From: Triticum aestivum
Taxonomy: Eukaryota; Streptophyta; Magnoliopsida; Poales; Poaceae
Direction: 5' to 3'
Assembly (NCBI RefSeq): GCF_018294505.1
Contig: NC_057814.1
Coordinates: 35,777,054-35,841,053, forward strand
DNA length: 64,000 bases
Below the pieces are notes generated by a model. That model was not told where the DNA came from, searched no databases, and worked only from the letters and a program-made list of their open reading frames with translations. Position numbers and translations under genes: made by a program. Below are positions 48,241 through 58,179 of the stretch, one piece after another (the first letter of the stretch is position 1; every line of letters starts with the position of its first letter).

Positions 48241-49582
48241 TTTCAGTATAATGTACGTACTGCATAACTATATGATGTCCTCGCCAGGGGCTCAGCTATT
48301 TCCTAGCAGCTGCAGCTAGCACCTGAAAGGAAGCTTTAACGTCATTCAGTTACTAATATATGCAATCATACCACATACAGCCAAGCATGAATAACGGAAC
48401 TTCTAATCCATAACAAGACAGCAGATGTTCGAGGCCTGCCGCAAGGTCACGAGTGTGCAAGCCCTGAAGGTCTAGAAGAGGAGCATGGTGAGAGCTAGAT
48501 GGACGGAGCGAACTAACGCAGCGGCAGTTGCAAGGGGGCCGAGTGCAGTTGGACGGCCAGTTGGGCGTGCAATACCGGGGACAGCGCGTCGGGGTTGAGG
48601 TGGAGCTTGGCTGCTTGGGGCAGCAGTGGCAGGTGAGATTGCCCGGCGCGGCGTTTCTTCTCGACAGCGATGACAGATTCCAGATACAAACAAAGAGTTT
48701 CAATGTGAAAATTAGAGTCTAAACTACCCTCAAGAAATAAACGGTGAGATTATATCTATACTGTGTTCCCTTCCGCTAGCAGTATAGGGTACCATAAAAA
48801 TGCTCTTGCGTGAAGAAAATTTATCCTTGGCCGCTTCGAGACGGAGTATATTTAGGGATGCGATAGGCGCCGGAGGATAATTTTTCCTCCACTAGCATTT
48901 TTAGGGGATAAGTTAGGTGCGTCGTAAGGAAGGAAAACCGAACTTATCCTCCTTACGGCCGGATAGGGGATCGTTTAGATTTGCCCCTGTAGTATAGCTT
49001 GAAATAACAAAGTCAGCAGCCGTTGTTCTCCTGTGACAACTTATGCTATCAATAATTTTCAAAGGCAATTATTTCTATCAATTTCTAGTCTCCATCCTGG
49101 CTTTTGGCTCCTGTAGGGGGGACAGCAGGAGACAGATATGCACAGCAGGGCCCGGGCCGAACCCTAGAACTGAGCTGCAGAATCAATATCCATGCATATG
49201 CACACCTTTCTTTATCGGTTTACCAGAGAAGTCAAGAAAGCTGTTCGATTAATTGCTCTGGGCTTTCCTCCCTCCAATAGCTAACCTCGATGGAGCGATC
49301 TAGTACTGCTCCTATCCTCCAACCAAAGGTGAGCAATGCAACTTTTACTACCGTGTGGAACTTGATTTCCCCTTATAATTTATGACAACGTCACGCATGA
49401 ACATGAAATAAAAGGGAGAAACGGCTGGCAAGCGCACATCTTTTACTTTCTGCTGCTTAATTTCTCTTAATTTATGACAACGTCAACCGGGAACATGAAC
49501 GAAAAGAGAGAAACGCAAACATGACAGCGCCATGGGGATCAGTTCGGTTTGGGGGTGTGGTTTTCGTGGAGATTTTTAAGGT
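48241..49582. other. Upstream spacer with GC-rich patch at 48470-48660
   Basis: No supported gene. The GC-rich patch is open on the minus strand as a cysteine-rich 116-codon frame (48353-48703) and is also partly open on the plus strand. Neither has an identifiable family or start context. 48840-48990 has repeat-like character but no clear termini. Confidence 0.45.
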
Positions 49583-49587
49583 CACGT

Positions 49588-49636
<49 letters not shown>

Positions 49637-49755
49637 CCGGCGGGGACCACCGTGGGCTTGGCGTTTCCCTCTCAAGGTTGGTGGCACTTCTCCTCTCGAA
49701 CGAACGTAACTAATCCCATTACAAGGCTAGCTAGCTTGCCAGCAGCTATATATAA
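49583..49755 (+). promoter_or_regulatory. NAC gene core promoter: G-box, (CT)n tract, TATA box
   Basis: CACGTG at 49583-49588 is followed at once by an uninterrupted (CT) tract of about 22 units (about 49590-49634) and a CTATATATAA TATA box at 49746-49755. Transcription would be expected to start about 30 bp later, giving a leader of roughly 180 nt before the ATG at 49963. Positions are seen directly; activity is inferred. Confidence 0.65.
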
Positions 49756-49962
49756 CCACCCCCCGTCCGTTGCCATTGTTTCCTTGCACCCCATCACCGG
49801 CAACAACTTCATTCCCCTCGACTCGACACCATCGTCTTCCCTCCCATCAGTTGTTGCTAGCTTTGTAGGCTGTAGCTAGGTGGATCATTTCACTCCAGCT
49901 ACAACACTGTCTTCTTTATCTATCCTCTAGTGATCGCTGTGTGTGAGACTCACCCATCGACC

Positions 49963-52418
49963 ATGAGCATCTCCGTGAACGGGCAGTCGGTGGTGCCGCC
50001 GGGGTTCCGGTTCCACCCGACGGAGGAGGAGCTCCTCACCTACTACCTCGTCAAGAAGGTGGCCTCACAGCGCATCGCCCTCGGCGTCATCCCCGACATC
50101 GACCTCAACAAGCTCGAGCCATGGGACATCCAAGGTGAGTGCACGAGTTTCCATCGTTCATCTTCTACACTCCCGTTGCACAATGCTAGCTTGCATGTTG
50201 GTACTACTCATGTATGGATGGTGAACTAATTTGCCATGGAAACCGCATGCAGCGCGGTGCCGGATCGGAACTGGCCCGCAGAACGACTGGTACCTGTTCA
50301 GCCACAAGGACAAGAAGTACCCCACGGGGACGCGCACCAACCGTGCCACCGCCGCCGGGTTCTGGAAGGCTACCGGCCGGGACAAGCCCATCTACTCCGC
50401 CGCCGGCTCCGGCCGCATCGGCATGCGCAAGACGCTCGTCTTCTACAAGGGCCGTGCCCCGCGTGGCCACAAGTCCGACTGGATCATGCACGAGTACCGC
50501 CTCGACGACGCCGTCCCCGTCAACCCCACGGCCGGCAACGCCTCCTACTACTCCAGTGACTCATTCCCGGTACATGCTCTACTACTACAGTCTCTCCGCA
50601 ATACTGTAGTACGTCGCAATTGCATTCACGGCGGCCGGCCGGCCGGCCGACAGGGATGGAGATAGCTCGCTAGTGGTGCATGCTTGCGATCAATGTACTT
50701 ACTGTACGCATATACTTTCTGTGTATGTAGACGTGGCACATATGCGACTGTAGACGACAAGGTCTAGTGAAGATTGTGTCCGGGTGGTGGTTGGGAATGG
50801 GAACACACATGACATGATGCAATGGGCTAATTTGCGAGTGGGAGCTGTGATTTCCTTTCCTTTCGATGGGTCGGCGTCACGGAAAGGGTGGGTACTGGGT
50901 AGTAGGTTCAGTACTGGCGAGCAGACATAATCGTTGTTTGTTAAATTTAAATTTAAATGGCAGTGGCAGTTCAGCGAGAAGTTATAAAAAATTACTATTG
51001 AGTTAACTCCCATTTAGTCTTCTACTCCACTATTGAGTATTTAAATCATGAAATTAGAAAATAAAAACACAATAAAAAACCATGCAAAGTCAACCGCGAC
51101 TTATATTTTGGGAGGAGGCAGTATACTTCCTCCGTTCCTAAATATTTGTCTTCCTACCATCTCAAATGCACTACAACATACGGATGTATATAGACATGTT
51201 TTAGAGTGTAGATTCATTCATTTTGCTCCGTATGTAGTCATTTGTTGAAATCTCTAGAAAGACAATTATTTGGGAATGGAGGGAGTAGTATACTGTCTGC
51301 TACTGGTCTAATAGTGGACCTTAATTTGCACGCGGAGACACCGGCACATGACAAACTGCCAACAAACCTCCATTACCGAGCGAGCCTTTTCTATGGTCAA
51401 ACCCTACGTGCATGCATGCATTTTTTTTCTTGATATAAAGGGCGTACATGCATGCATGAATATACTATTTGAGATCCATCGACAAACCTTTTGAGCTGGC
51501 TTCGGTAGTAGGGGTACCTTCCAGCGAAAATTCAACACCGTGCCTAATTAGCCTGCTCTAATTACGACAAAAGTAATCGCATGTAATTAAGCACGTCGCG
51601 GCGCACTTGCCTAGTCGATTGACTTTCGCTCTTTGTAGCGACCGATCGATCTGATTGTAAATGAATTGACGGGGTTATCCGTATGATATACGCAGGTTCG
51701 CGGCGTGGCGGGAGACCAGTCGCCGTCGGCACAGGAGGACGGGTGGGTCATCTGCAGGGTGTTCAAGAAGAAGAACATCATCGTGCAGCGCCAAGCTGGC
51801 CAGAACGGGGGCTGTGGCGCAGCGTCCAACAAGCTGGTCGGCGCCGGCGCCATGGAGCGCAGCCGGAGCAACTGCTCGTCGACGTTGACCGCCGCCAGCG
51901 ACCACACCAAGGGGCAGATGATGCCCTGCACCGCCAGCGACGACGGGCTCGACCACATCCTCAGCTACATGGGCCACTCATCCACGTCATCGTGCAGGCA
52001 TCAGACCAAGCCCGCCAACCCGTCATCGTCAGCGCTGGACCACCTGATCAACAGCGCGTGCCACAGCAGCAGCAGCACCCTGTACGACAAGTTCATGAAG
52101 CTCCCGCCGCTCGAGCACGTCGTCCCCGGCGGGCTCCTGCCGCCGCTGACCGAGTACGGCGGCGACTGGGACGCTCTTGACCGGCTGGCGGCGTACGAGC
52201 TCAACGGACTCTCTGACTCCGCGAAGGCCAAGACGACCAACGGCATGTCCTACATCGTGGACGAGCTCGACGGCGCCACGGCCTACTCCGGCGGTGGCAC
52301 GGCACACACTTCCTCCCTCACCGGGGACGGCGACGGCGACCTGTGGAGCCTGGCGCGGTCGGCGTCATCGCTACACGCCGACTCGATGATAAACTGTTTT
52401 AACGCTGTCGGGTGCTGA
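49963..52418 (+). CDS. NAC transcription factor, NST/SWN secondary-wall class
   Basis: Nuclear DNA-binding regulator. Exons are 49963-50134, 50253-50569 and 51696-52418, all with GT-AG borders in phase, giving 403 residues. The ATG chosen gives MSISVNGQS, the N-terminus typical of NST1/2/3 proteins. NAC subdomains A to D are in exons 1-2 ([79 protein letters not shown]) and E in exon 3 ([13 protein letters not shown]). The C-terminus carries an LP-box-like KLPPLEH and a tryptophan block DLWSLA, as in wall-activating NACs. Known NST/SWN factors switch on cellulose, xylan and lignin programmes; that role here is inferred. Substitutions such as YLVKK and DIQARC mark it as a divergent member. No lesions seen. 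Confidence 0.93.
51126..51285. mobile_element. Stowaway-type MITE inside NAC intron 2
   Basis: 160 bp with termini CTTCCTCCGTTCCTAAATAT and ...GGAATGGAGGGAG, flanked by TA (51124-51125 and 51286-51287). It contains the ATACGGATGTATATAGACAT core seen in a very common wheat Stowaway family. It accounts for part of the 1126-bp intron and leaves the splice sites untouched. Confidence 0.88.
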
Positions 52419-52969
52419 CACTGTCCTAGCCCAAACTTGCTTATTCAATCGCAATATAAGGACATTTTTTGTATATAAGAGCTTAGTCAATCGCACGCAC
52501 TACAGGAGTGTCCAGATTATACATAAGGAGATGCAGAGTGAATATGTCCAAAGAAATGTTGTCATACAAACAAAAAGTAAAAGTAGATAAATAACGTAAG
52601 ATGGAGGAGGTCCTATTCAAAGACTACATAACCATCCATCATTGCAGAATACCTTCCCCTGCTGGAGCCTTCTTCATCAAGTTTGCTGCAATAATGACCA
52701 TGTGTGGATAGTCCTCTTTGGACTATGCCTTCAAAATAGTAGCTACTACCTCCGTTCTGGTTTATTGGTCCGTGGTCAGAAAGGATTGAAAAATAATGAT
52801 GTGGCTTTGGATGGTGCATTTTGAACACACAAAAAGTCAGGAGTTCAAATAAGTTTTAAAAAATGAAATCCCTTTGTAACAGACGAGTTTCCGTATGAAA
52901 TCCTGATACTTTGAAAGGGATTGTCCGTTTTGTACACGAAGTGCATCCAGTTTTTGCCGTAACCCTCTC
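52419..52969. other. NAC 3' flank up to CACTA 2
   Basis: Contains the presumed 3' untranslated region. A partial Stowaway-like terminus (CCTCCGTTCTGGTTTATTGG, about 52749-52768) and a block at about 52778-52832 that is repeated at 53113-53172 suggest that TE debris begins about 330 bp after the stop codon. No clear polyadenylation signal was chosen. Confidence 0.5.
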
Positions 52970-53714
52970 AACTTTTTTGCACATGCTATGTGGATGAAAT
53001 GATGATACCATGCCAACTTTCAACCTTTTCAGAGTTCATTTGAAATGCTTTTCAATTTTAGGGTCATATAGCTCAAAATAATTAGTAAATGCATGAAAAA
53101 TAACAAATGAAGTCAGAAAGGATTGAACAATGATGATGTGACTTTGAATGGTGCATTTTGAACACACAAAAAGTCAGGAAATTAAAATTTATGAAACTAA
53201 AATTAACAAAGTATTTTCTGTTCAAAACATTATAAGAAACCTCTAGTATTATGGAAACTAAAATCATATAAAATTGATGCAACTCAAATTATCGAAGTAT
53301 TTTCTGTTCAAAATCATTAAAAGCAAAAAGAATTTTCATAAAGAACTTTTTTTATAGAAACTTTAATAGCAATAAGTAATTAGAAACAAAATAAAATAAA
53401 ATAAATAAGTTTTTTGTTGTAAGTAGAAACAAAACAAAATAAATAAAGCAAAAAAGAAAACAAAAAAAAGGCAAAAAATAAAAAATATGCCACCGACTGG
53501 GCCACCATGGCCTGAATACGACTAGAAACCCATCGATGGGCCAGGATTCAGGCCCGCAGAAGGCCCAGTAAGCCCATCAGGCATAGCAGTGACAATTAGG
53601 CCCGTAAGCCTGCAATGGAGTGGAGCTCGAGAGGGGTGCGGCAGTGGGGCTTATAAACCACTGGGCGCCCCTCTCAACTAGCGAGGTGGGACTAAACTTT
53701 CGACGCGGGCGCAC

Positions 53715-53978
53715 CAGCACAAGGCCTTTGGTCCCGGTTGGTGGCACCAACCGAGACTAAAGGTGTGCATTGGTCCCGGTTCGTGGCGCCAACCGGTACC
53801 AATGCCACCCCTTTAGTCCCGGTTGGTGCCACCAACCGGGACCAAAGGCCGCCGCTTCCCGCCCTTTGGGCTGCTGAAAATAGGCCGTTGGTCCCGGTTG
53901 GTGGCACCAACCGGGACTAAAGGTGGCGTTGGTCCCGGTTGGTGCGACGAACCGGGACCAAAGCCTTTCCTATATAGG
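53715..53978 (+). promoter_or_regulatory. Internal subterminal-type array with TATA box (CACTA 2)
   Basis: Direct and inverted GGTCCCGGTTGGTG units lead into CCTATATAGG (53969-53978) and then GC-rich DNA, the same arrangement as 38678-39080 in CACTA 1. It is the likely promoter for the accessory gene region. Confidence 0.55.
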
Positions 53979-53984
53979 AAACAC

Positions 53985-54330
53985 TTGGCGAAAATTCAGA
54001 ATTTCATCGCCAGTTGCTCCCGACGACGCCGACCTCCTCGACGCCGCAAGGCTGCCCCGCCGCCGTCGCCGTCGCTCGTGCCCCCGAGCCCACGCCGAAG
54101 CCGTCCGCCGCCCCCGAGCCCACGCCGACGTCGTCCGCCACCCACGCCGTCGCCCTCTGCCGCCCCCGAGCACGCCCGGCCGCGCCCCTGCGCCACGACC
54201 CGCCCCCACCGTCGTCGCCGTCGCCGGCCACGCCCCTGCCCCGGCCCGCGCCCCCCATCGTGGTCGTCGCCGACGCCCTCGCCGCCCCCGCCGTCGCCCT
54301 CGTCGGCCGCCCCGATGTGAGTCGCCGCCG
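53985..54330 (+). other. GC-rich leader-like block after the internal array
   Basis: About 345 bp of very GC-rich sequence, open in several frames as low-complexity Pro/Arg/Ala-rich peptides. The counterpart in CACTA 1 (38390-38650) is equally GC-rich but diverged in frame, so conserved coding is doubtful. A first exon or leader is possible. Confidence 0.35.
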
Positions 54331-54579
54331 CCACGGCTCTGTTCAGTGCTTTTTTTTCATATAATGTGTATTATTTTTTGTTCATTGCATTTTTTCATAT
54401 ATATATAATGTATATATGTATGTGGTAGCTATATGATGAATGGATGTGGCTATGTATGTATGAATATAATGTTCATAGCATTTTTTTGTTTATATATGTT
54501 TTTTTTCATATATGTATTGATTTTTTATTTAGGTTAGTGTAGAGGAAAAATTAAAATTAGTAAGTACTACTTGATTTTA

Positions 54580-54890
54580 GGTTAGCGCTTAGTAGTTGAA
54601 CTAGTTGATTTAATAAAACTACTTTACTTTACTATATATAGAAGTAGTTTATTTTTAGTAAGTACTACTTTATTTTATTTATAGTAAGTGCTTAGTAGTT
54701 GAACTAGTTTATTTAATAAAACTACTTTATTTTACTATATGTTGAAGTAGTTTGTTTTTAGTAAGTACTACTTTATTTTATTTATAGTAAGTGCTTAGTA
54801 GCTAGTTGAACCAGTTGATTTAATAAAACTACTTTATTTTACTATATATAGAAGTAGTTTATTTTTAGCAAGAAAATTAATAGAACTAGT
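54580..54890. repeat. AT-rich minisatellite (CACTA 2 copy)
   Basis: About three units of about 102 bp, marked by GTAAGTGCTTAGTAG at about 54684 and 54788 and a variant near 54580. Inverted counterpart of 37325-37670. Confidence 0.8.
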
Positions 54891-54934
54891 TTATTTTTTT
54901 AGCTAAAGCAATTATTCCCGCATCGACGTCGACG

Positions 54935-55336
54935 ATGCCAATCCCGCATCCTCGTCGTCGACTTGGCGGAGGAGGCCGGCTTGATCAGAGGGGCCATGTC
55001 CGGGACTGGGCTCCGTCGGGCTGGTTTTGGGAGGTGCTACCTTCCGGGGGGCGTAGGTTGGTGAGGAGCCAGCCCGTCGTTGACCCGATCCTTGTTTGGT
55101 GGCGGTCGCGTGGGCCAGTGACGGTGTCAAGGCTTCCGGACACCGCGGAGGTGGTACGTCACCGTGTCAGCGAGGAGGACCAGCACGTCCATCGCTACAT
55201 GGTTGCGTTGGAGGGCAGGTTCGACAATACCTGGCAGGTTCTTCAGGGATCTCACTGGAGCTATGATCCTGTGATGGTTCCTTCCCTTTGGGTGTCCACC
55301 GCCGGCGCCGATACCCGTCGGGCGCTACGGTTCTAG
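54935..55336 (+). CDS. CACTA-borne 133-residue protein of unknown function, copy 2
   Basis: Same length and start as the frame at 36873-37274 in CACTA 1. Both are open, and replacements are scattered (for example Leu/Arg, Tyr/Phe, Gln/Glu). I recognise no family. The protein has many Trp, Arg and Val residues and a C-terminal RALRF. It lies between the minisatellite and the four-exon accessory gene, so it could be a separate gene or the 5' part of one transcription unit with it. Confidence 0.55.
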   Translation: MPIPHPRRRLGGGGRLDQRGHVRDWAPSGWFWEVLPSGGRRLVRSQPVVDPILVWWRSRGPVTVSRLPDTAEVVRHRVSEEDQHVHRYMVALEGRFDNTWQVLQGSHWSYDPVMVPSLWVSTAGADTRRALRF

Positions 55337-55739
55337 CTGTACTGGCGATATGTATGATAGTATTCGAGGTATATTAGTGATAATATTTGACGATGTACGG
55401 ACGCATGGAGATGATGTAGTTTTGCTTATAATTGAATGCATCCTAATTTGAATACTACTTTATTTTGTGATTTGATTTTGCTTATTGAATTCTCAAATTG
55501 GAAAACTACTCCTACTTTGAATGCTAAAATTGGAGAGCACTATGCAAGGCGTATGCATATGTTTAGTTGATAGCTTATAGGGTTTTTGTTTTCGCAGAAA
55601 TCTAGGAGCCCCCCTCCATCATCCCCGCCGCCGTCCCCGTCACCGACCCCCTCCGACCTCGAGGTGAGACCAGTCACGAACCAGTTTTAGAAAGATAATT
55701 AAACGATATTTCGGGTTGACTTTAAGTCTATTGAGTCTC

Positions 55740-56040
55740 CACCATATATGAGAGGACGAAGAATCCCGACTGTTGTCGTGGGGGTAGCTTCTCCTTCGTT
55801 CCCGTGTGCTAGGCAATTTGGTGTAATGCACTCGGGAACGAAAGGAAGGAGCTACCATCACCGACGGTCGGAAATGTCTGAGAGGAATCAGTGAGGGAGA
55901 GTTCCACCATATATATATGAGAGGACGAAGAATCCCGACTGTTGTCGTGGGGGTCGCTTCTCCTTCGTTCCCGTGTGCTAGACATTTTGGTGTAATGCAC
56001 TCGGGGACAAATGGAGGAGCGACCATCACCAACGGTCGAA
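55740..56040. repeat. Tandem repeat with hairpin units (CACTA 2 copy)
   Basis: Two diverged units of about 170 bp, each with AGAATCCCGACTGTTGTCGT and the CGTTCCCGTGTGC/GCACTCGGGAACG hairpin. Inverted counterpart of 36018-36317. Confidence 0.75.
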
Positions 56041-56187
56041 TGTATACACCACGTGAGTTGAGAGTTTTCAAGAAAAGACTCGACAAACCGATAGTCAACC
56101 CGTGATGAATAATAATGATCTAACTTAGGTTTTTTAGTACATATATTTAATTGTAGACGTTTAATATTTGAATTATGAACATAGGAA

Positions 56188-57383
56188 ATGTCGTACTCGG
56201 ACGACGAAAGTCTCCCGTGGGAGTGCGACTGGTGCCACGACGACCGAGGTCTGTGCGACAGGCCTCACCTGGACGAAGATCGGCGCTTCAGTATTAAGCT
56301 GGAGGAGACCTTCGATGTTGAAACGGTACGCAACGACGACAAGTGTTATTTTTTCGTAATTAAGCACGACTTCAACTATTTCAACGTGTACTTTTCATCT
56401 TTTACAATTCGACTAGCTTATCCCATGCCATGCAAGACGCTACATCTTGGAGAGGATGGGTTTTGAAGACCATGAAAGTATGGAAACAAAGAAAATTCAC
56501 CTAAGGACCCATCATGATATAGATTTTGAAGTAAATCTGTATAATTCTGAGAGCGTAACCCATTTTGGTTGCAAAAATTGGGAAGCATTTTGCAAGATGT
56601 ATGGTTTTGATGAGGGTATGCTTGTCACCATGGATCTTGGTGATCCTGACATCGAGCAAGACAATATGGACATTTGGGTCCTTGTTGATACGCCTCCAAT
56701 TCTACCGCTATGTGAGTTTCTCAAACATAGTTATTAGCTAATTTATATTGTTCATTTCAAAATAGTTGACAGCTTATTTTCATTGACAGCTTATTTTGAT
56801 TGTTCAAACAATGTGCGGAACATGGTAGACAGAACCTACTACACCGATGGCTCTGAGTTAACTTATAAGGAGAAAACTCATCTGGTCGGATTTTGTACTG
56901 ATCTTGAGAATTACAATATCTATTGTAAAACTCCTCCACATTATGGTCAATACGTGCCACTAGTGCACGTGTTGAACTACGGTAACTACTATGGAGATAC
57001 CCTGGTAAGATTTCTTACTATTACGACATCCGTGCATCTTTTGCATACTTCTAAAACTAGTACATCATTGCTAACTATGAAGTTATTACTATGTTTTTCA
57101 ACAGATAATCCCAGAGGATTGTGTGCCTCATTTGATGTATCAGAATGGTAGCCTTGATGTTTTGAACATACAACCAGGTCATCCTACGAATCTCAACTGT
57201 CCATACCGGATTTCTAAAAGAAGTGGAGACATGAAAATCAAAGAATGGAAAAAATGTATGGACAGTCGCAAGGAGGTTCTTGGAAGCAAAAGGAAGCGAA
57301 GCGCAAAAATTGGAGACAGGATGATCTCCATTCTCCATAATGGAGAGTCGGGGTCTATATTGTTTTATGCTATTTTACCTTAA
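56188..57383 (+). CDS. CACTA-borne accessory protein with B3-like features, intact
   Basis: Four exons can be joined with GT-AG borders and matching phase: 56188-56325, 56417-56711, 56790-57004 and 57105-57383, giving 308 residues. Exon 1 is acidic with a C-x2-C-x6-C pattern (CDWCHDDRGLC). Exon 2 holds KIHLRTHHDIDFEV...GCKNWEAFCKMYGFDEGMLVTMDLGD, matching the layout of the C-terminal half of a plant B3 DNA-binding domain (Trp, Phe, then Gly-x-hydrophobic). Exon 4 has a second such layout (IKEWKK, LGSKRKRSAKIGDRMISIL, LFYAILP). The B3 reading is inference from pattern only. It sits in a CACTA element without transposase; the copy in CACTA 1 has a nonsense codon and a frameshift. Role unknown; a transposition cofactor such as TNPA/TNPD-type binding protein is conceivable. 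Confidence 0.65.
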
Positions 57384-57879
57384 AGAGGGTATTTAGGTCC
57401 TACCTAATACTGATGATCATGTGCTAAGAACAATTAAGTAGGGTTGGTTCGATGACTATGAGGATGATGATCGTATGACTTGTTATTAATAACGAGTAGA
57501 AGTTGTATGATGATGATTAGTAGGACTTGTTATTATGATGATGCATGATGCGGGCATGAAGAGTTATTATATATCAGTGGGTGAAATGAACATGGATTGG
57601 AATGAAGTGAAGGCAACAAGCATGTGGTGCATGTCGAAAGTAGTACTAATCCAAACTTGATCAAGTTAGGATTAATATTACTTTCGACATGCACCACATG
57701 TTGCCTTCACTTTAATCTAAGCCATGTTTAGGCATAGCAGTAGCGTTGGTAAATCAAGCACGGAAATAAGAGAGGACAGTTCTTTCTCTTAGCTAGCTTA
57801 CACACCCTAAATTACCCCCCTAAACCCTCCCCCTTTCAAAAAAAACAAAAACCCCAGCCACTGAAATGCTGACGCGTGG

Positions 57880-58093
57880 AGGCCTTTTGGTCCCGGTTGG
57901 TGTCACCAACCGGGACCAAAGGCCCTCCTGCGTGGGCTCGCCGCACCGGCCACGTGGAGGCCCATCTGTCCCGGTTCGTGTAAGAACCGGAACCAAAGGC
58001 CTAGGGCTTTAGTAACGACCCTTTAGTCCCGGTTCAACAACCGGGACAAATGGGCCTTACGAACCGGGACAGATGACCCTTTTTCTACTAGTG
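57880..58093. repeat. Right subterminal array and terminus, CACTA 2
   Basis: GTCCCGGTTGGTG/CACCAACCGGGAC and related units run to the TIR at 58093. Equivalent to 33982-34190 in CACTA 1, inverted. Confidence 0.8.
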
Positions 58094-58095
58094 TA

Positions 58096-58177
58096 CTCCC
58101 ATCGTTCTAAAATAAGTGTCACGGTTTTAGTTCAAATTTGAATTAAAACTACTACACTTATTTTGGAATAGCAAGAG
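58096..58177. mobile_element. Stowaway-type MITE abutting CACTA 2
   Basis: 82 bp with arms CTCCCATCGTTCTAAAATAA and, inverted at the right, CTCTTGCTATTCCAAAATAA, flanked by TA (58094-58095 and 58178-58179). It contains the palindromic centre AGTTCAAATTTGAATT. It begins two bases after the CACTA terminus. Confidence 0.85.
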
Positions 58178-58179
58178 TA

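Larger units (their letters stand above)
52970..58093 (+). mobile_element. CACTA transposon 2, inverted relative of CACTA 1 without transposase
   Basis: The right terminus at 58093 reads CACTAGTAGAAAAAGGGTC on the minus strand. From there leftwards the content matches CACTA 1 from 33982 to about 39900 in inverted orientation: subterminal repeats, accessory gene, 163-bp repeats, 133-residue ORF, minisatellite, internal array, AT-rich spacer. Homology stops near 52970, where the TNP2 gene would begin; no transposase and no left CACTA terminus were found. The left boundary is therefore the limit of homology, not a proven end. Confidence 0.8.

Noticed and set aside
52498..52513. CACTACAGGAGTGTCC as the missing left end of CACTA 2
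   Set aside because: No subterminal repeats follow it, and the 3-bp sequence before it does not match the bases after 58093.
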